Shown: positions 1 through 6,765 of the stretch, in pieces
How positions within the stretch are numbered: the stretch's first letter is position 1
How the letters are laid out: each line of letters opens with the position of its first letter
Source: Verrucomicrobiota bacterium
GTDB lineage: Bacteria > Verrucomicrobiota > Kiritimatiellia > CAIQIC01 > JAGNIJ01
Reading direction: 5' to 3'
DNA length: 64,000 bases
Assembly: GCA_022710725.1 (NCBI GenBank)
Contig: JAKLGK010000012.1
Coordinates: forward strand, 33,729-97,728
The notes under the pieces: model-generated
Seen by the model: only the letters and a program-made list of their open reading frames with translations
What the model was told of the DNA's origin: nothing
Database searches by the model: none
Translations under genes and position numbers: made by a program

Positions 1-1
1 G

Positions 2-322
2 GGCATCCTGTCGTGCCTCTACGGGACGCTCCGGCCGGGCGTCACCCCGGCCGCCGTCGCGGACGCGTACAAGGCCTTCTACGCGGGCAGCCCGTTTGTC
101 CGGCTGTACGACCGGACGGCGGCGATCGGGACCGCCCACGTGCGCGGCACCAACTACGGCAACCTGATCGTCGACGTGGACGAGCGGACGAACCGCCTGC
201 GCGTCGTGTCGCACATCGACAACCTGATGAAGGGCCAGGCGGGCAACGCGCTGCAGAACATGAACCTGCTCTTCGGCCTGCCGGAGACCTGCGGGCTGGA
301 CCGGGCGGGGCAGTATCCCTGA
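2..322 (+). CDS. argC: N-acetyl-gamma-glutamyl-phosphate reductase, C-terminal part
   Basis: This is the 3' end of a gene that begins outside the window; the frame is open from base 2. The visible 106 residues contain VRGTNYGNLIVDVD, RLRVVSHIDNLMKGQAGNA and the terminal NLLFGLPETCGL, which are the conserved C-terminal segments of ArgC. ArgC is the NADPH-dependent enzyme that reduces N-acetylglutamyl phosphate to the semialdehyde in cytoplasmic arginine synthesis. The nucleotide-binding domain and the catalytic cysteine lie upstream and cannot be seen. The gene converges on the arsR gene on the opposite strand, 39 bases away, and no clear terminator hairpin is visible between them. The family assignment is confident because these motifs are specific. 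Confidence 0.93.
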   Translation, partial: GILSCLYGTLRPGVTPAAVADAYKAFYAGSPFVRLYDRTAAIGTAHVRGTNYGNLIVDVDERTNRLRVVSHIDNLMKGQAGNALQNMNLLFGLPETCGLDRAGQYP

Positions 323-361
323 CGCCGACGCAGGGGAGCGGCGGCCCCGCGCGGCCCGTCT

Positions 362-685
362 TTACGGCCGCAGGTCCCGCGTCAGGCGTTCGCGGAGGCG
401 CGTGTGCGACTTGACCACGTCCGCCGCGCAGTTCAGCGCCTGGAGAATACCGGGCGTTTCCAGGTGATGGTAGACCCGGAGTCCGGCTCTTCGCTCGGTG
501 AGGATCCCGCACTTCTTGAGGACCGTCAGGTGGCGGGAGAGGGTGGGCTGCCTCACGCCGACTTCCCGGTTCAGATCCCGCACGCAGAGGTCCTGGTGCC
601 GAAGCGCCTCCACGATGGTGATCCGCACCGGATTCCCCACGGCTTTAAGGATCTCCGCCTTGGCCTTGGCTGGGTCCATATTCAT
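362..685 (-). CDS. ArsR-family transcriptional regulator
   Basis: A 107-residue winged-helix repressor of the SmtB/ArsR family. The recognition helix region QPTLSRHLTVLKKCGIL (about residues 46-62) and the wing RRAGLRVYHHLE are clear. The classical ArsR metal site reads ELCVCDL; here the equivalent segment is DLCVRDL with a single cysteine, so arsenite sensing by the usual cysteine pair is doubtful. Another metal, a thiol signal or a degenerate sensor is possible. No arsenic or metal-resistance gene lies next to it. A perfect 24-bp palindrome starts 7 bases upstream of the ATG, so autoregulation is likely. An internal ATG at residue 3 is an alternative start. Confidence 0.85.
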   Translation of the reverse strand: MNMDPAKAKAEILKAVGNPVRITIVEALRHQDLCVRDLNREVGVRQPTLSRHLTVLKKCGILTERRAGLRVYHHLETPGILQALNCAADVVKSHTRLRERLTRDLRP

Positions 686-691
686 CTATTC

Positions 692-715
692 ATATATAGC
701 CATATGGCTATATAT
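692..715. promoter_or_regulatory. 24-bp perfect palindrome, probable ArsR operator
   Basis: The two 12-base arms are ATATATAGCCAT and its exact reverse complement, with no loop. The site lies 7 bases upstream of the start codon of the minus-strand arsR gene and is strongly AT-rich compared with its surroundings. ArsR dimers bind 12-2-12-like palindromes overlapping their own promoter, so this is probably the autoregulatory operator. It could also act on rightward transcription toward the bactofilin gene. The remaining 290 bases up to that gene show no other feature I can name. Confidence 0.7.
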
Positions 716-1005
716 TATGTCAAGCGGGGCCGCGGCGATGGCGAACCGGGGGATGCCGATCCCGCCTCGCCTGCGCGGAAGAGGTCCGGGCCTTCCCGCC
801 GCTTCCCGCGAACCACCGGGCAGCGACCTCGCGCGCGGAACGGGACGTCTCCCTTCCGCCGCCGCGTCGCTTTCCTCTTGAGTTTTGCCGGCTCCCGTTC
901 TATGTCCGGGTCTGCTTCAAAAACCCGAACGCCGGGCCGGGGCCCTCTCCGCCAACGACGGCGGGGCGCATCCTCCGCGCGGCTTCGACACGAGGAATAG
1001 ACGAC

Positions 1006-1422
1006 ATGGACAGCAACGCGAACGCATCGCAGTCGGTCATCGCCCCCGAAGTGGAAATCACCGGGACCATCAAAACGTCCGGATCCATCCGGATCGACGG
1101 CAAACTCGATGGCGAACTCAATTGCGGCGGGGACGCCGTGATCGGCAAGAGCGCGAACATCAAGGGCAACCTGACCGTCAATGCCGTTTCGATCGCCGGC
1201 GCCATCACGGGCAACATCACCGCGCGCGACCGCATCGAGATGAAATCCACGGCCCGGGTCATGGGCGACATCAAGGCCAAGCGGCTCGCGGTCGAGGACG
1301 GCGTGACCTTCGTCGGCAAGTCGGAAGTCAATCCTTCCGGCTCTCCGGCGGCCGCGGCCGCTTCGGCCCGCGACGAGGAACCGGTCGCGGATACCAAGCC
1401 GAGCTTCTTCGGCAAGCGCTGA
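1006..1422 (+). CDS. Bactofilin (polymer-forming cytoskeletal protein)
   Basis: A 138-residue protein with the bactofilin (DUF583) beta-helix in residues 10-110. Its short repeated turns include GTIKTSGSIRIDGKLDGEL, GNLTVNAVSIAGAITGNI and ARVMGDIKAKRLAVEDG. Bactofilins polymerise without nucleotide into membrane-associated filaments that position cell-wall or stalk machinery. The length is typical and the flexible, alanine-rich tail (residues 110-138) is usual for the family. The start is supported by a GAGGAA ribosome-binding site about 8 bases upstream. The next gene on the same strand is a second, zinc-ribbon-bearing member of the same fold, so the two may work together. Confidence 0.92.
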   Translation: MDSNANASQSVIAPEVEITGTIKTSGSIRIDGKLDGELNCGGDAVIGKSANIKGNLTVNAVSIAGAITGNITARDRIEMKSTARVMGDIKAKRLAVEDGVTFVGKSEVNPSGSPAAAAASARDEEPVADTKPSFFGKR

Positions 1423-1512
1423 CCGGGTTCGGGATCGCGCCGCCTGCGGCCGGTCCGGCTTCGTGCCGGGCGTGGCCGCTTGAGGCCGGCCCCTGTCTTT
1501 CCTGGAGCACAC

Positions 1513-2208
1513 GTGGCGGGTTCGCGCAAAACGTCGGTGGTGGACGGCTACACGGTCGTCCGGATGGTCCGGCACGCCAAGGGCGGCGAGCCGGAGCCCG
1601 CCCCGTCCCCGCCTCCCCGGAAGGAACCGCTGCCGGCGGGCGACGGGAAAAAGGCGCACATCGGGCACACGGTCCTGCCGACCCGACACACGATCCGCTG
1701 CTATGAATGCGCCTATGAATTCACGCTGACCGCCCGCTCGCCGAAGACCTACTGCCCCAAGTGCCGGACCATCCTCGAATGGAAGGATGTGCTCATCCAG
1801 GGCGAATGGTCCGAATCGGTCAAGACCGCCGGCACGATCCGCGTCGGGCCGCAGGGCGTGGTCCGGGCCGGGACGCTGATCGCCACGGATATCCTCCTGG
1901 ACGGGCGGGTCGAAGGGGGGAGTCTCGATGCTTTCCGCTGGCTCGAACTGGGCGCCGGCGCCGCGTACGACCCGGCCTGCATGAAGGCCTCCAGCCTGCG
2001 CGTGGCGGCCGGGGCGGAGATCAAACTGAAAGGCCGGGCAACGTTCCAGGACGTGGAGATTTTCGGGCGGCTCGATGCCCGGCTGCAGGCGGGCGGCCTG
2101 GTGGCCGTGCGCGCGGGCGGGCTGCTGACGGGCGAACTGGAAGGGCCCCGCTTGTCGGTGGAGGAAGGCGGCGGCCTCCGCGCCCGCCTCAAGGTGATCG
2201 GCGCCTGA
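1513..2208 (+). CDS. Bactofilin-like protein with zinc ribbon
   Basis: About 231 residues from a GTG start preceded by GGAG with 5-base spacing; a TTG at 1480 would add 11 residues but has no ribosome-binding site. The N-terminal third is low-complexity and proline-rich (PAPSPPPRKEP). It is followed by a CxxC...CxxC zinc ribbon (CYEC and CPKC, 15 residues between the pairs). The C-terminal half has repeated short turns rich in G, V and A (GTIRVGPQGVVRAGTLIATDILLDG), which resemble the bactofilin beta-helix. It follows the canonical bactofilin by 90 bases, which suggests co-expression and a role in the same filament or in anchoring it. The beta-helix assignment is by pattern only. Confidence 0.7.
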   Translation: MAGSRKTSVVDGYTVVRMVRHAKGGEPEPAPSPPPRKEPLPAGDGKKAHIGHTVLPTRHTIRCYECAYEFTLTARSPKTYCPKCRTILEWKDVLIQGEWSESVKTAGTIRVGPQGVVRAGTLIATDILLDGRVEGGSLDAFRWLELGAGAAYDPACMKASSLRVAAGAEIKLKGRATFQDVEIFGRLDARLQAGGLVAVRAGGLLTGELEGPRLSVEEGGGLRARLKVIGA

Positions 2209-2290
2209 TCGGCCGGGCCTCCCCCGGCCGCCCGCATTCCTCGTTGTGCGGGTCCGATCATTATGCTAGGAACGGCTTCGGAGTGCGGAT

Positions 2291-5236
2291 GTGATCACGC
2301 CATCATGTCGCCGGGCCGCGCGCAGGCTGCTCCTGCTGTCCCTGTGCATCGGGGGGATTCTCCCCGCCGGCTGGGCCGGTCCCAAGAACGAGCCGCCGGC
2401 CCCGCCGCCGATCACGGTGGTCCTCGACGATAACTATCCCCCGTATTCCTTCCGCGATGCCCAGGGCGCCCTGCAGGGCATCCTGCCGGACCTGTGGGCG
2501 CTGTGGGAGAAGAAGACCGGGCAGCGCGCGCGCCTGGAGGCCATGGACTGGGGGCGCGCCCTGAAGTGCATGGAGGACGGGGGCGCGGATGTGCTGGACA
2601 CCGTCTTCTACACCGAGGAGCGGGCGCAGCATTTCGCCTTTTCGCAGCCGTACGCCGAAATTCGAGTCCCGGTGTTCAACCAGAAGGACCTCGGGGGCCT
2701 CAAGGATGCCGCCGGCCTTCAGGGATTCACGGTGGGCGTCAAGGCCGGCGATGCCGTCGTCGGCGTCCTGCGCGACCGGGGCGTCACCACGCTCCAGGAA
2801 TTCGACAGCTACGAGCAGATCGTCCGCGCGGCGGCCGACGGGCGACTGCGCGTGTTTGCCATCGACGAAGCGCCCGCTGTCTATTACCTGAACAAATACC
2901 GCCTCGAAAATGAGTTCCGGCAGGCCTTCATCCTCTACACGGGCGCCTTTCACCGGGCCGTGCTGCGCGGCCGCCCGGACCTGTACCGCCTCGTCGAAGA
3001 CGGCTTCGATGCCATCCTCAAGAGCGAGCGCACGGGCATCGAGCGGCGGTGGCAGGGAACCCCCCTGGGCGCGGGGCGGGCGCTGCACTACTTGTTCTCG
3101 GCGCTGCTGATCGTCGCCGCTGGCGCCCTCGTGCTCGGCTTTTTCCTGATGGTCCTTCGGCACCAGGTCAAGGAGCGCACCGCCGAGTTGCGGGGCACGC
3201 TCCAGGCCCTCCGGCAGAGTCGCGACAAGATCAAGAGCATCTTCTCGGCCGCGCCCGCGGGCATCGGCATGGTGACGGGCTATGTGATCCAGGAGGCCAA
3301 CGACCCCCTGTGCGAGATGACAGGCTACTCGCGCGAGGAACTGGTCGGGATGGACGTCCACACGCTGATCCCGGGGCCGGAAGAGTTCGCCCGCATCGAT
3401 CGGGAGCTGCATTCGCAATTCGCCCGGTCCGGCGGCGGCTCGGTGGAAACCCGCTGGCGGCGCAAGGATGGACATGAACTCGAGGTGCTGCTGGGCGTGG
3501 CGCTCATGGTCCCGGGCGCCCTGGAGCAGGGGATCACCTTCTTCGCGCTGGACATCACCGAGCGGCGGAGAACCCTGACCCTGCTCCGCGGCATCAACCA
3601 GTGCTTCGTCTCCTTCGGCACCGACCCCCGGGAGAACATCCGCCGGATCACCGAGGCCTTCGGCCGGTTGTCGGGCGCCGATTGCGTGCTGTACAAGCGC
3701 AGGCAGGGCGAGCACCTGATCACCGAAACGGGATGGAACCTCATGCCGGGCATGGAAGACGACGTCCGCGGCGCCGGCATCGTCTGCTACGAGGCCATCG
3801 CGCAAAACCGGGAGCAGACGCTGTCGGTGAAGGACCTGCACGATCCGAACAGCGCCTGCCTGCATCCCAATGTGAAAATGCACGGATTCCAGAACTGCCT
3901 CGGCTCGCCGGTTCAACTGGGCTCGGAAAACGTGGCGTTCATCTGCGCGCTGTTTTCGTCCGGCTACAGGCCGGCCGGCCAGGACATGGACCTGCTGCAG
4001 ATCCTCGTGAATGCCGCGTCGATCGAGGAGGCGCGGCGCAAGGCGCTGGACGAGCGCATCCAGTTGGAACGGCAGGTGCAGCAGGCGCAGAAGCTGGAAA
4101 GCCTCGGCGTCCTCGCGGGCGGCATCGCGCACGATTTCAACAACCTGCTGACGGCCATCCTGGGGCATGTCACCCTCGCCCGGGATGCCTTGCCGGACGT
4201 GACCGCGGCCGGCGAGGACATGCGGGCGGCGGAAAAGGCCACTCGCCGGGCCGCCGAACTGGCCCGCCAGATGCTGGCCTACACCGGCAAGGCGCGGGCG
4301 GAAGTCCGCCCCGTCTACATCGGGAAGATCATCGATGACATGATCCCGATGCTCAAGGTGGCCATTTCCAAGAAGGCCGAGTTGCAGTTCGACCTGGCGC
4401 CCGGCCTGCCGCCGATCCGGGCCGACGTGACCCAGCTTCACCAGGTCATCATGAACCTGGTGATCAACGCGTCGGAATCCCTCGGGGAGGGCGGCGGGTT
4501 CGTCAACCTGTCCGCGGGGCTCAAGGATTGCGATCGCGCCTACCTGTCGTCCGCCTGGCTGAACGAGGAGCGGGCGGCGGGCCCCTACGTCTACCTGGAG
4601 GTGGCCGACACCGGCTGCGGCATCGACGCGGCCGCCTTGCCGCGGATCTTCGACCCGTTTTACACGACGAAGTTCGCCGGCCGGGGACTCGGCCTGGCCG
4701 CCGTGCTGGGTATCGTCCGCGCGCATCACGGCGCCCTCCGCCTGGAGAGCGAGCCCGGCCGCGGCACCGTTTTCCGGGTTCTGTTCCCGGCGGCTGAAGC
4801 GGCCGAACCGGCCGCGCGCGAAGAAGAGGTGTCGGCGGACCGCTGGACGGGGAGCGGGCTGGTGCTGCTGGCGGACGATGAGGAGAGCATCCGCCTGGTG
4901 GGGCGCCGCATGCTGGAACGGCTCGGGTTCCGGGTCGTGACGGCCTCCGACGGCCTGGAAGCCGTCGACCTGTTCCGCGCGCATGCCGCCGAGATGGTCT
5001 GCGTGCTGATGGACCTGACCATGCCTCACCTCGACGGCGGGGAAGCCTTCAAGCGATTGCGCGAGATCCGGCCGGCTGTCCCCGTGATCCTCGCCAGCGG
5101 CTACGACGAGACCGATCTGGCGGGCCGCTTCGCCGGAGAGGGCCTGGCGGGTTTCGCGCAGAAGCCCTACGCCTTCAAGCAGTTGAGATCCATCCTGCAT
5201 ACCGTCCTGGGCGGCGCGGGCTCCCCCGGGAGCTGA
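2291..5236 (+). CDS. Hybrid sensor histidine kinase/response regulator with periplasmic solute-binding domain
   Basis: A 981-residue membrane sensor. Visible order: signal sequence (about 10-30); family-3 extracellular solute-binding domain (about 40-255, starting ITVVLDDNYPPYSFRD); transmembrane helix (about 264-288); PAS domain (about 310-425); GAF-like region (about 430-580); histidine kinase with the phospho-acceptor His614 in HDFNN; an ATPase domain with DTGCGI and GRGLGLAAVLGIV; and a C-terminal receiver domain whose acceptor is Asp908 in LMDLTMP. It should sense a small ligand, perhaps an amino acid, outside the membrane and start a phosphorelay. No output regulator is adjacent, so the partner is encoded elsewhere. 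The start is a GTG. The next gene, arsR, has its own promoter. Confidence 0.9.
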   Translation: MITPSCRRAARRLLLLSLCIGGILPAGWAGPKNEPPAPPPITVVLDDNYPPYSFRDAQGALQGILPDLWALWEKKTGQRARLEAMDWGRALKCMEDGGADVLDTVFYTEERAQHFAFSQPYAEIRVPVFNQKDLGGLKDAAGLQGFTVGVKAGDAVVGVLRDRGVTTLQEFDSYEQIVRAAADGRLRVFAIDEAPAVYYLNKYRLENEFRQAFILYTGAFHRAVLRGRPDLYRLVEDGFDAILKSERTGIERRWQGTPLGAGRALHYLFSALLIVAAGALVLGFFLMVLRHQVKERTAELRGTLQALRQSRDKIKSIFSAAPAGIGMVTGYVIQEANDPLCEMTGYSREELVGMDVHTLIPGPEEFARIDRELHSQFARSGGGSVETRWRRKDGHELEVLLGVALMVPGALEQGITFFALDITERRRTLTLLRGINQCFVSFGTDPRENIRRITEAFGRLSGADCVLYKRRQGEHLITETGWNLMPGMEDDVRGAGIVCYEAIAQNREQTLSVKDLHDPNSACLHPNVKMHGFQNCLGSPVQLGSENVAFICALFSSGYRPAGQDMDLLQILVNAASIEEARRKALDERIQLERQVQQAQKLESLGVLAGGIAHDFNNLLTAILGHVTLARDALPDVTAAGEDMRAAEKATRRAAELARQMLAYTGKARAEVRPVYIGKIIDDMIPMLKVAISKKAELQFDLAPGLPPIRADVTQLHQVIMNLVINASESLGEGGGFVNLSAGLKDCDRAYLSSAWLNEERAAGPYVYLEVADTGCGIDAAALPRIFDPFYTTKFAGRGLGLAAVLGIVRAHHGALRLESEPGRGTVFRVLFPAAEAAEPAAREEEVSADRWTGSGLVLLADDEESIRLVGRRMLERLGFRVVTASDGLEAVDLFRAHAAEMVCVLMDLTMPHLDGGEAFKRLREIRPAVPVILASGYDETDLAGRFAGEGLAGFAQKPYAFKQLRSILHTVLGGAGSPGS

Positions 5237-5275
5237 CCCCGTCTTGTCGCGGGCGCAAATCATTCGATCCCCGGC

Positions 5276-5311
5276 TTGACATATCATATAATCATGATAG
5301 GTTAGTATCAT
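5276..5311 (+). promoter_or_regulatory. Promoter and triple half-site operator of the redox cassette
   Basis: A perfect -35 box TTGACA lies at 5276-5281. It is followed by three 6-base half-sites at exact 12-base spacing: TATCAT at 5282-5287, ATGATA at 5294-5299 and TATCAT at 5306-5311. Neighbouring half-sites are inverted, each separated by 6 bases. The last half-site overlaps the ATG of the arsR gene at 5310, and no Shine-Dalgarno sequence precedes that ATG, so the transcript may be leaderless. The -10 box is weak (TAGGTT at 5298-5303). The arrangement fits autorepression by the encoded ArsR protein. Confidence 0.65.
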
Positions 5312-5663
5312 GAATGCTGCTCCTTCACGATGCGCCGGCGCGCTGCCGCTGGACCTCATGGCGCGGATGGCGTCCGTCCTCAAGCTGCTCGCGCACCCGT
5401 ACCGACTCAAGGTCGTCGAACTGCTCGACGGTCGGGACCGGGTGCCCGTGCGCCGGATCGCCGAATGGCTGGGGTTGCCGCACGCGGCGACGTCCCAGCA
5501 CCTCAACCAGATGAAGCGCATCGGCCTGCTCGAATCCGAGCGGCACGGCAAGGAGGTCTGGTACCGTATCGCGGATCAGCGCTGCATCAACATCCTGAAA
5601 TGCATCCGGGGCCGCCACGAGACCGTCCCGGGGAAGGAGCGAAGACATGTCGCCCATGCTTAA
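5310..5663 (+). CDS. ArsR-family transcriptional regulator of the redox cassette
   Basis: A 117-residue winged-helix repressor. The DNA-recognition segment LPHAATSQHLNQMKRIGLL and the wing ESERHGKEVWYRIAD are typical ArsR/SmtB sequence. Two cysteines near the C-terminus (Cys92 and Cys98, in QRCINILKCIRG) could form a thiol, persulfide or metal sensor; the canonical ELCVCDL motif is absent. The gene begins inside its own operator and overlaps the next gene by 17 bases, so it leads an operon with DUF6132-like, thioredoxin and FmdB-like genes. That context suggests it senses redox or sulfur stress. A later ATG (residue 17) is a possible alternative start. Confidence 0.83.
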   Translation: MNAAPSRCAGALPLDLMARMASVLKLLAHPYRLKVVELLDGRDRVPVRRIAEWLGLPHAATSQHLNQMKRIGLLESERHGKEVWYRIADQRCINILKCIRGRHETVPGKERRHVAHA

Positions 5664-5817
5664 AATCGCCGTCGGCGCGGCGGCCGGGGCGGGGATCGGG
5701 TACCTCATGTACCGCTTCGTCGGCTGCCGGACCGGCGCCTGCCCGCTGACCGGCAATCCCTACGTCGCCATGGTCATCTGGGGCGCGATCGGCGCCATCA
5801 TGGCGGCGGGGAAGTAG
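5647..5817 (+). CDS. Small DUF6132-like membrane protein
   Basis: A 56-residue protein with two hydrophobic helices (about 5-25 and 40-54) joined by a short loop. The loop contains GCRTGACPLTGNPY, the signature I associate with DUF6132: two cysteines, then CP and NPY. The family has no defined function but is often found beside thioredoxin-like and rhodanese-type genes. The start codon lies inside the 3' end of arsR (17-base overlap), which implies translational coupling. The thioredoxin gene follows 37 bases later. The cysteine pair may be a redox or metal site facing the periplasm; this is inference. Confidence 0.75.
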   Translation: MSPMLKIAVGAAAGAGIGYLMYRFVGCRTGACPLTGNPYVAMVIWGAIGAIMAAGK

Positions 5818-5854
5818 GCTTTTTGAAACCAGCAACCCACACAGGAGACTGACC

Positions 5855-6172
5855 ATGAGCGGATTGACGGAACTGACGGACAAGACATTCGACGGGCAGA
5901 TCGCCGCCGGCGTGACGGTGGTGGATTTCTGGGCGCCCTGGTGCGGGCCGTGCCGGATGCAGACCCCGATCCTCGAGGCGCTCACGCCCAGGGTCGCGGG
6001 CAAGGCCGTCCTCGCCAAGGTCAACGTGGACGATTATCCCGACCTGGCGGCGCGCTTCAATGTGCGGGGTATCCCGACGCTGATCCTCTTCAAGGACGGG
6101 AAGGCCGTGCAGCAGATGGTCGGCGTTCAGCGCGAGGACGCCCTCCTGCGCGCTATCGAGGCGGCGGGCTAA
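5855..6172 (+). CDS. Thioredoxin
   Basis: A 105-residue thioredoxin with the active site FWAPWCGPCRMQTP (Cys30 and Cys33) and the cis-proline loop RGIPTLILFKDGK. It has no signal peptide, so it acts in the cytoplasm as a dithiol reductant. It is preceded by an AGGAGA ribosome-binding site and lies in the arsR-led cassette with a DUF6132-like membrane protein and an FmdB-like zinc ribbon. It is therefore probably an inducible, specialised thioredoxin rather than the main housekeeping copy. Nothing is missing from the fold. Confidence 0.95.
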   Translation: MSGLTELTDKTFDGQIAAGVTVVDFWAPWCGPCRMQTPILEALTPRVAGKAVLAKVNVDDYPDLAARFNVRGIPTLILFKDGKAVQQMVGVQREDALLRAIEAAG

Positions 6173-6189
6173 CCGGGGAGGAGGGCGTC

Positions 6190-6423
6190 ATGCCGCTATT
6201 CGAATATCGGTGCGAGGGCTGCGGGTCGGTCTTTGAGCATCTGGCGCGGTCGGCCGGCGAGAAGCCGGCGGCCTGCCCGCGGTGCGGGGCGAAGAAGGTG
6301 GAAAAGCAGTTCTCCACCTTTTCCGCCCACCAGGCGCCGGAGTCGGGGCTGCCTTCCTGCGCTTCGGGATCCTGCTCGGCCGGCGCGTGCGCCACCGGCG
6401 CCTGTCCGTTCAGCGCATCCTGA
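6190..6423 (+). CDS. FmdB-family zinc ribbon protein
   Basis: A 77-residue protein that starts MPLFEYRCEGCG, the hallmark of the FmdB/CxxC_CXXC_SSSS family. The zinc ligands are Cys8, Cys11, Cys29 and Cys32. The C-terminal third is rich in Ser, Cys and Ala, with five more cysteines in CASGSCSAGACATGAC. It resembles a metal-binding tail but could be simple low-complexity sequence. A strong ribosome-binding site (GGAGGAGG) precedes the ATG. It is the last gene of the arsR cassette and is followed by a hairpin at 6455. The function of the family is unsettled; it was first noted as a putative regulator near formamidase genes. Confidence 0.85.
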   Translation: MPLFEYRCEGCGSVFEHLARSAGEKPAACPRCGAKKVEKQFSTFSAHQAPESGLPSCASGSCSAGACATGACPFSAS

Positions 6424-6454
6424 TCCCCGCCGCGATACGGACTCCGCGTTCGCT

Positions 6455-6494
6455 CGTCACAAACCTCTTCACACGTGTGAAGATATTTGTTACG
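6455..6494. terminator. Imperfect inverted repeat between convergent genes, probable bidirectional terminator
   Basis: A 40-base inverted repeat with the inner perfect palindrome CTTCACACGTGTGAAG at 6467-6482 and outer arms CGTCACAAA / TTTGTTACG (8 of 9 pair). It lies between the end of the FmdB-like gene (+) and the end of a minus-strand gene whose stop codon is within the right arm, so it could stop transcription from both sides. A clearly related hairpin occurs at 40846-40884 with the same CGTxACAAACCxCTTCACAC arm, so this is a repeated element and not a chance hairpin. Confidence 0.6.
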
Positions 6495-6765
6495 GATGGT
6501 CTGACGAGCCGGCGTACAGCCGGGCGCGCATGCGCTCCAGTTCGGCGAGGTCTTCCGCGAGGCGGAGCCGCCAGGCCTCCGTGAGCGGCACGCCCGCGTA
6601 GGCTGTTTCCAGGCGGAGTCGCTCCCCGTCCAGCCTCCGCATCTCGCGGTTGATGAACACGGCGGGAGACAGCCGCCCGCCGACCTCGGGCGTGCGGACG
6701 GCCCCGTCGAGCAGGACCAGCGCCAATCCGGCGCCGAGCAGAAATCCCCGGGCCCTCCGGGTCAT
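6490..6765 (-). CDS. Small membrane-anchored protein of unknown function
   Basis: A 91-residue protein not recognised as a known family. Residues 7-20 (GFLLGAGLALVLLD) form a single hydrophobic N-terminal anchor. The rest is charged and probably a helical coiled coil (heptad-like INREMRRLDGERLRLE and RLAEDLAELERMRARL). Its ATG overlaps the stop of the upstream GT-C gene by 4 bases (ATGA), so it is translated with that operon. It may be an accessory subunit of the membrane glycosyltransferase. Its stop codon lies in the terminator-like hairpin. Confidence 0.6.
   Translation of the reverse strand: MTRRARGFLLGAGLALVLLDGAVRTPEVGGRLSPAVFINREMRRLDGERLRLETAYAGVPLTEAWRLRLAEDLAELERMRARLYAGSSDHP

Noticed and set aside
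2211..2229. GGCCGGG/CCCGGCC hairpin after the bactofilin-like gene
   Set aside because: A 7-bp GC stem without a T-run is common by chance in this DNA, so I do not call it a terminator.
2303..5551. A 1082-codon open frame on the minus strand opposite the sensor kinase
   Set aside because: It is an antisense shadow in GC-rich DNA. The plus-strand protein has full, ordered kinase domains, and the minus translation has no recognisable domain.
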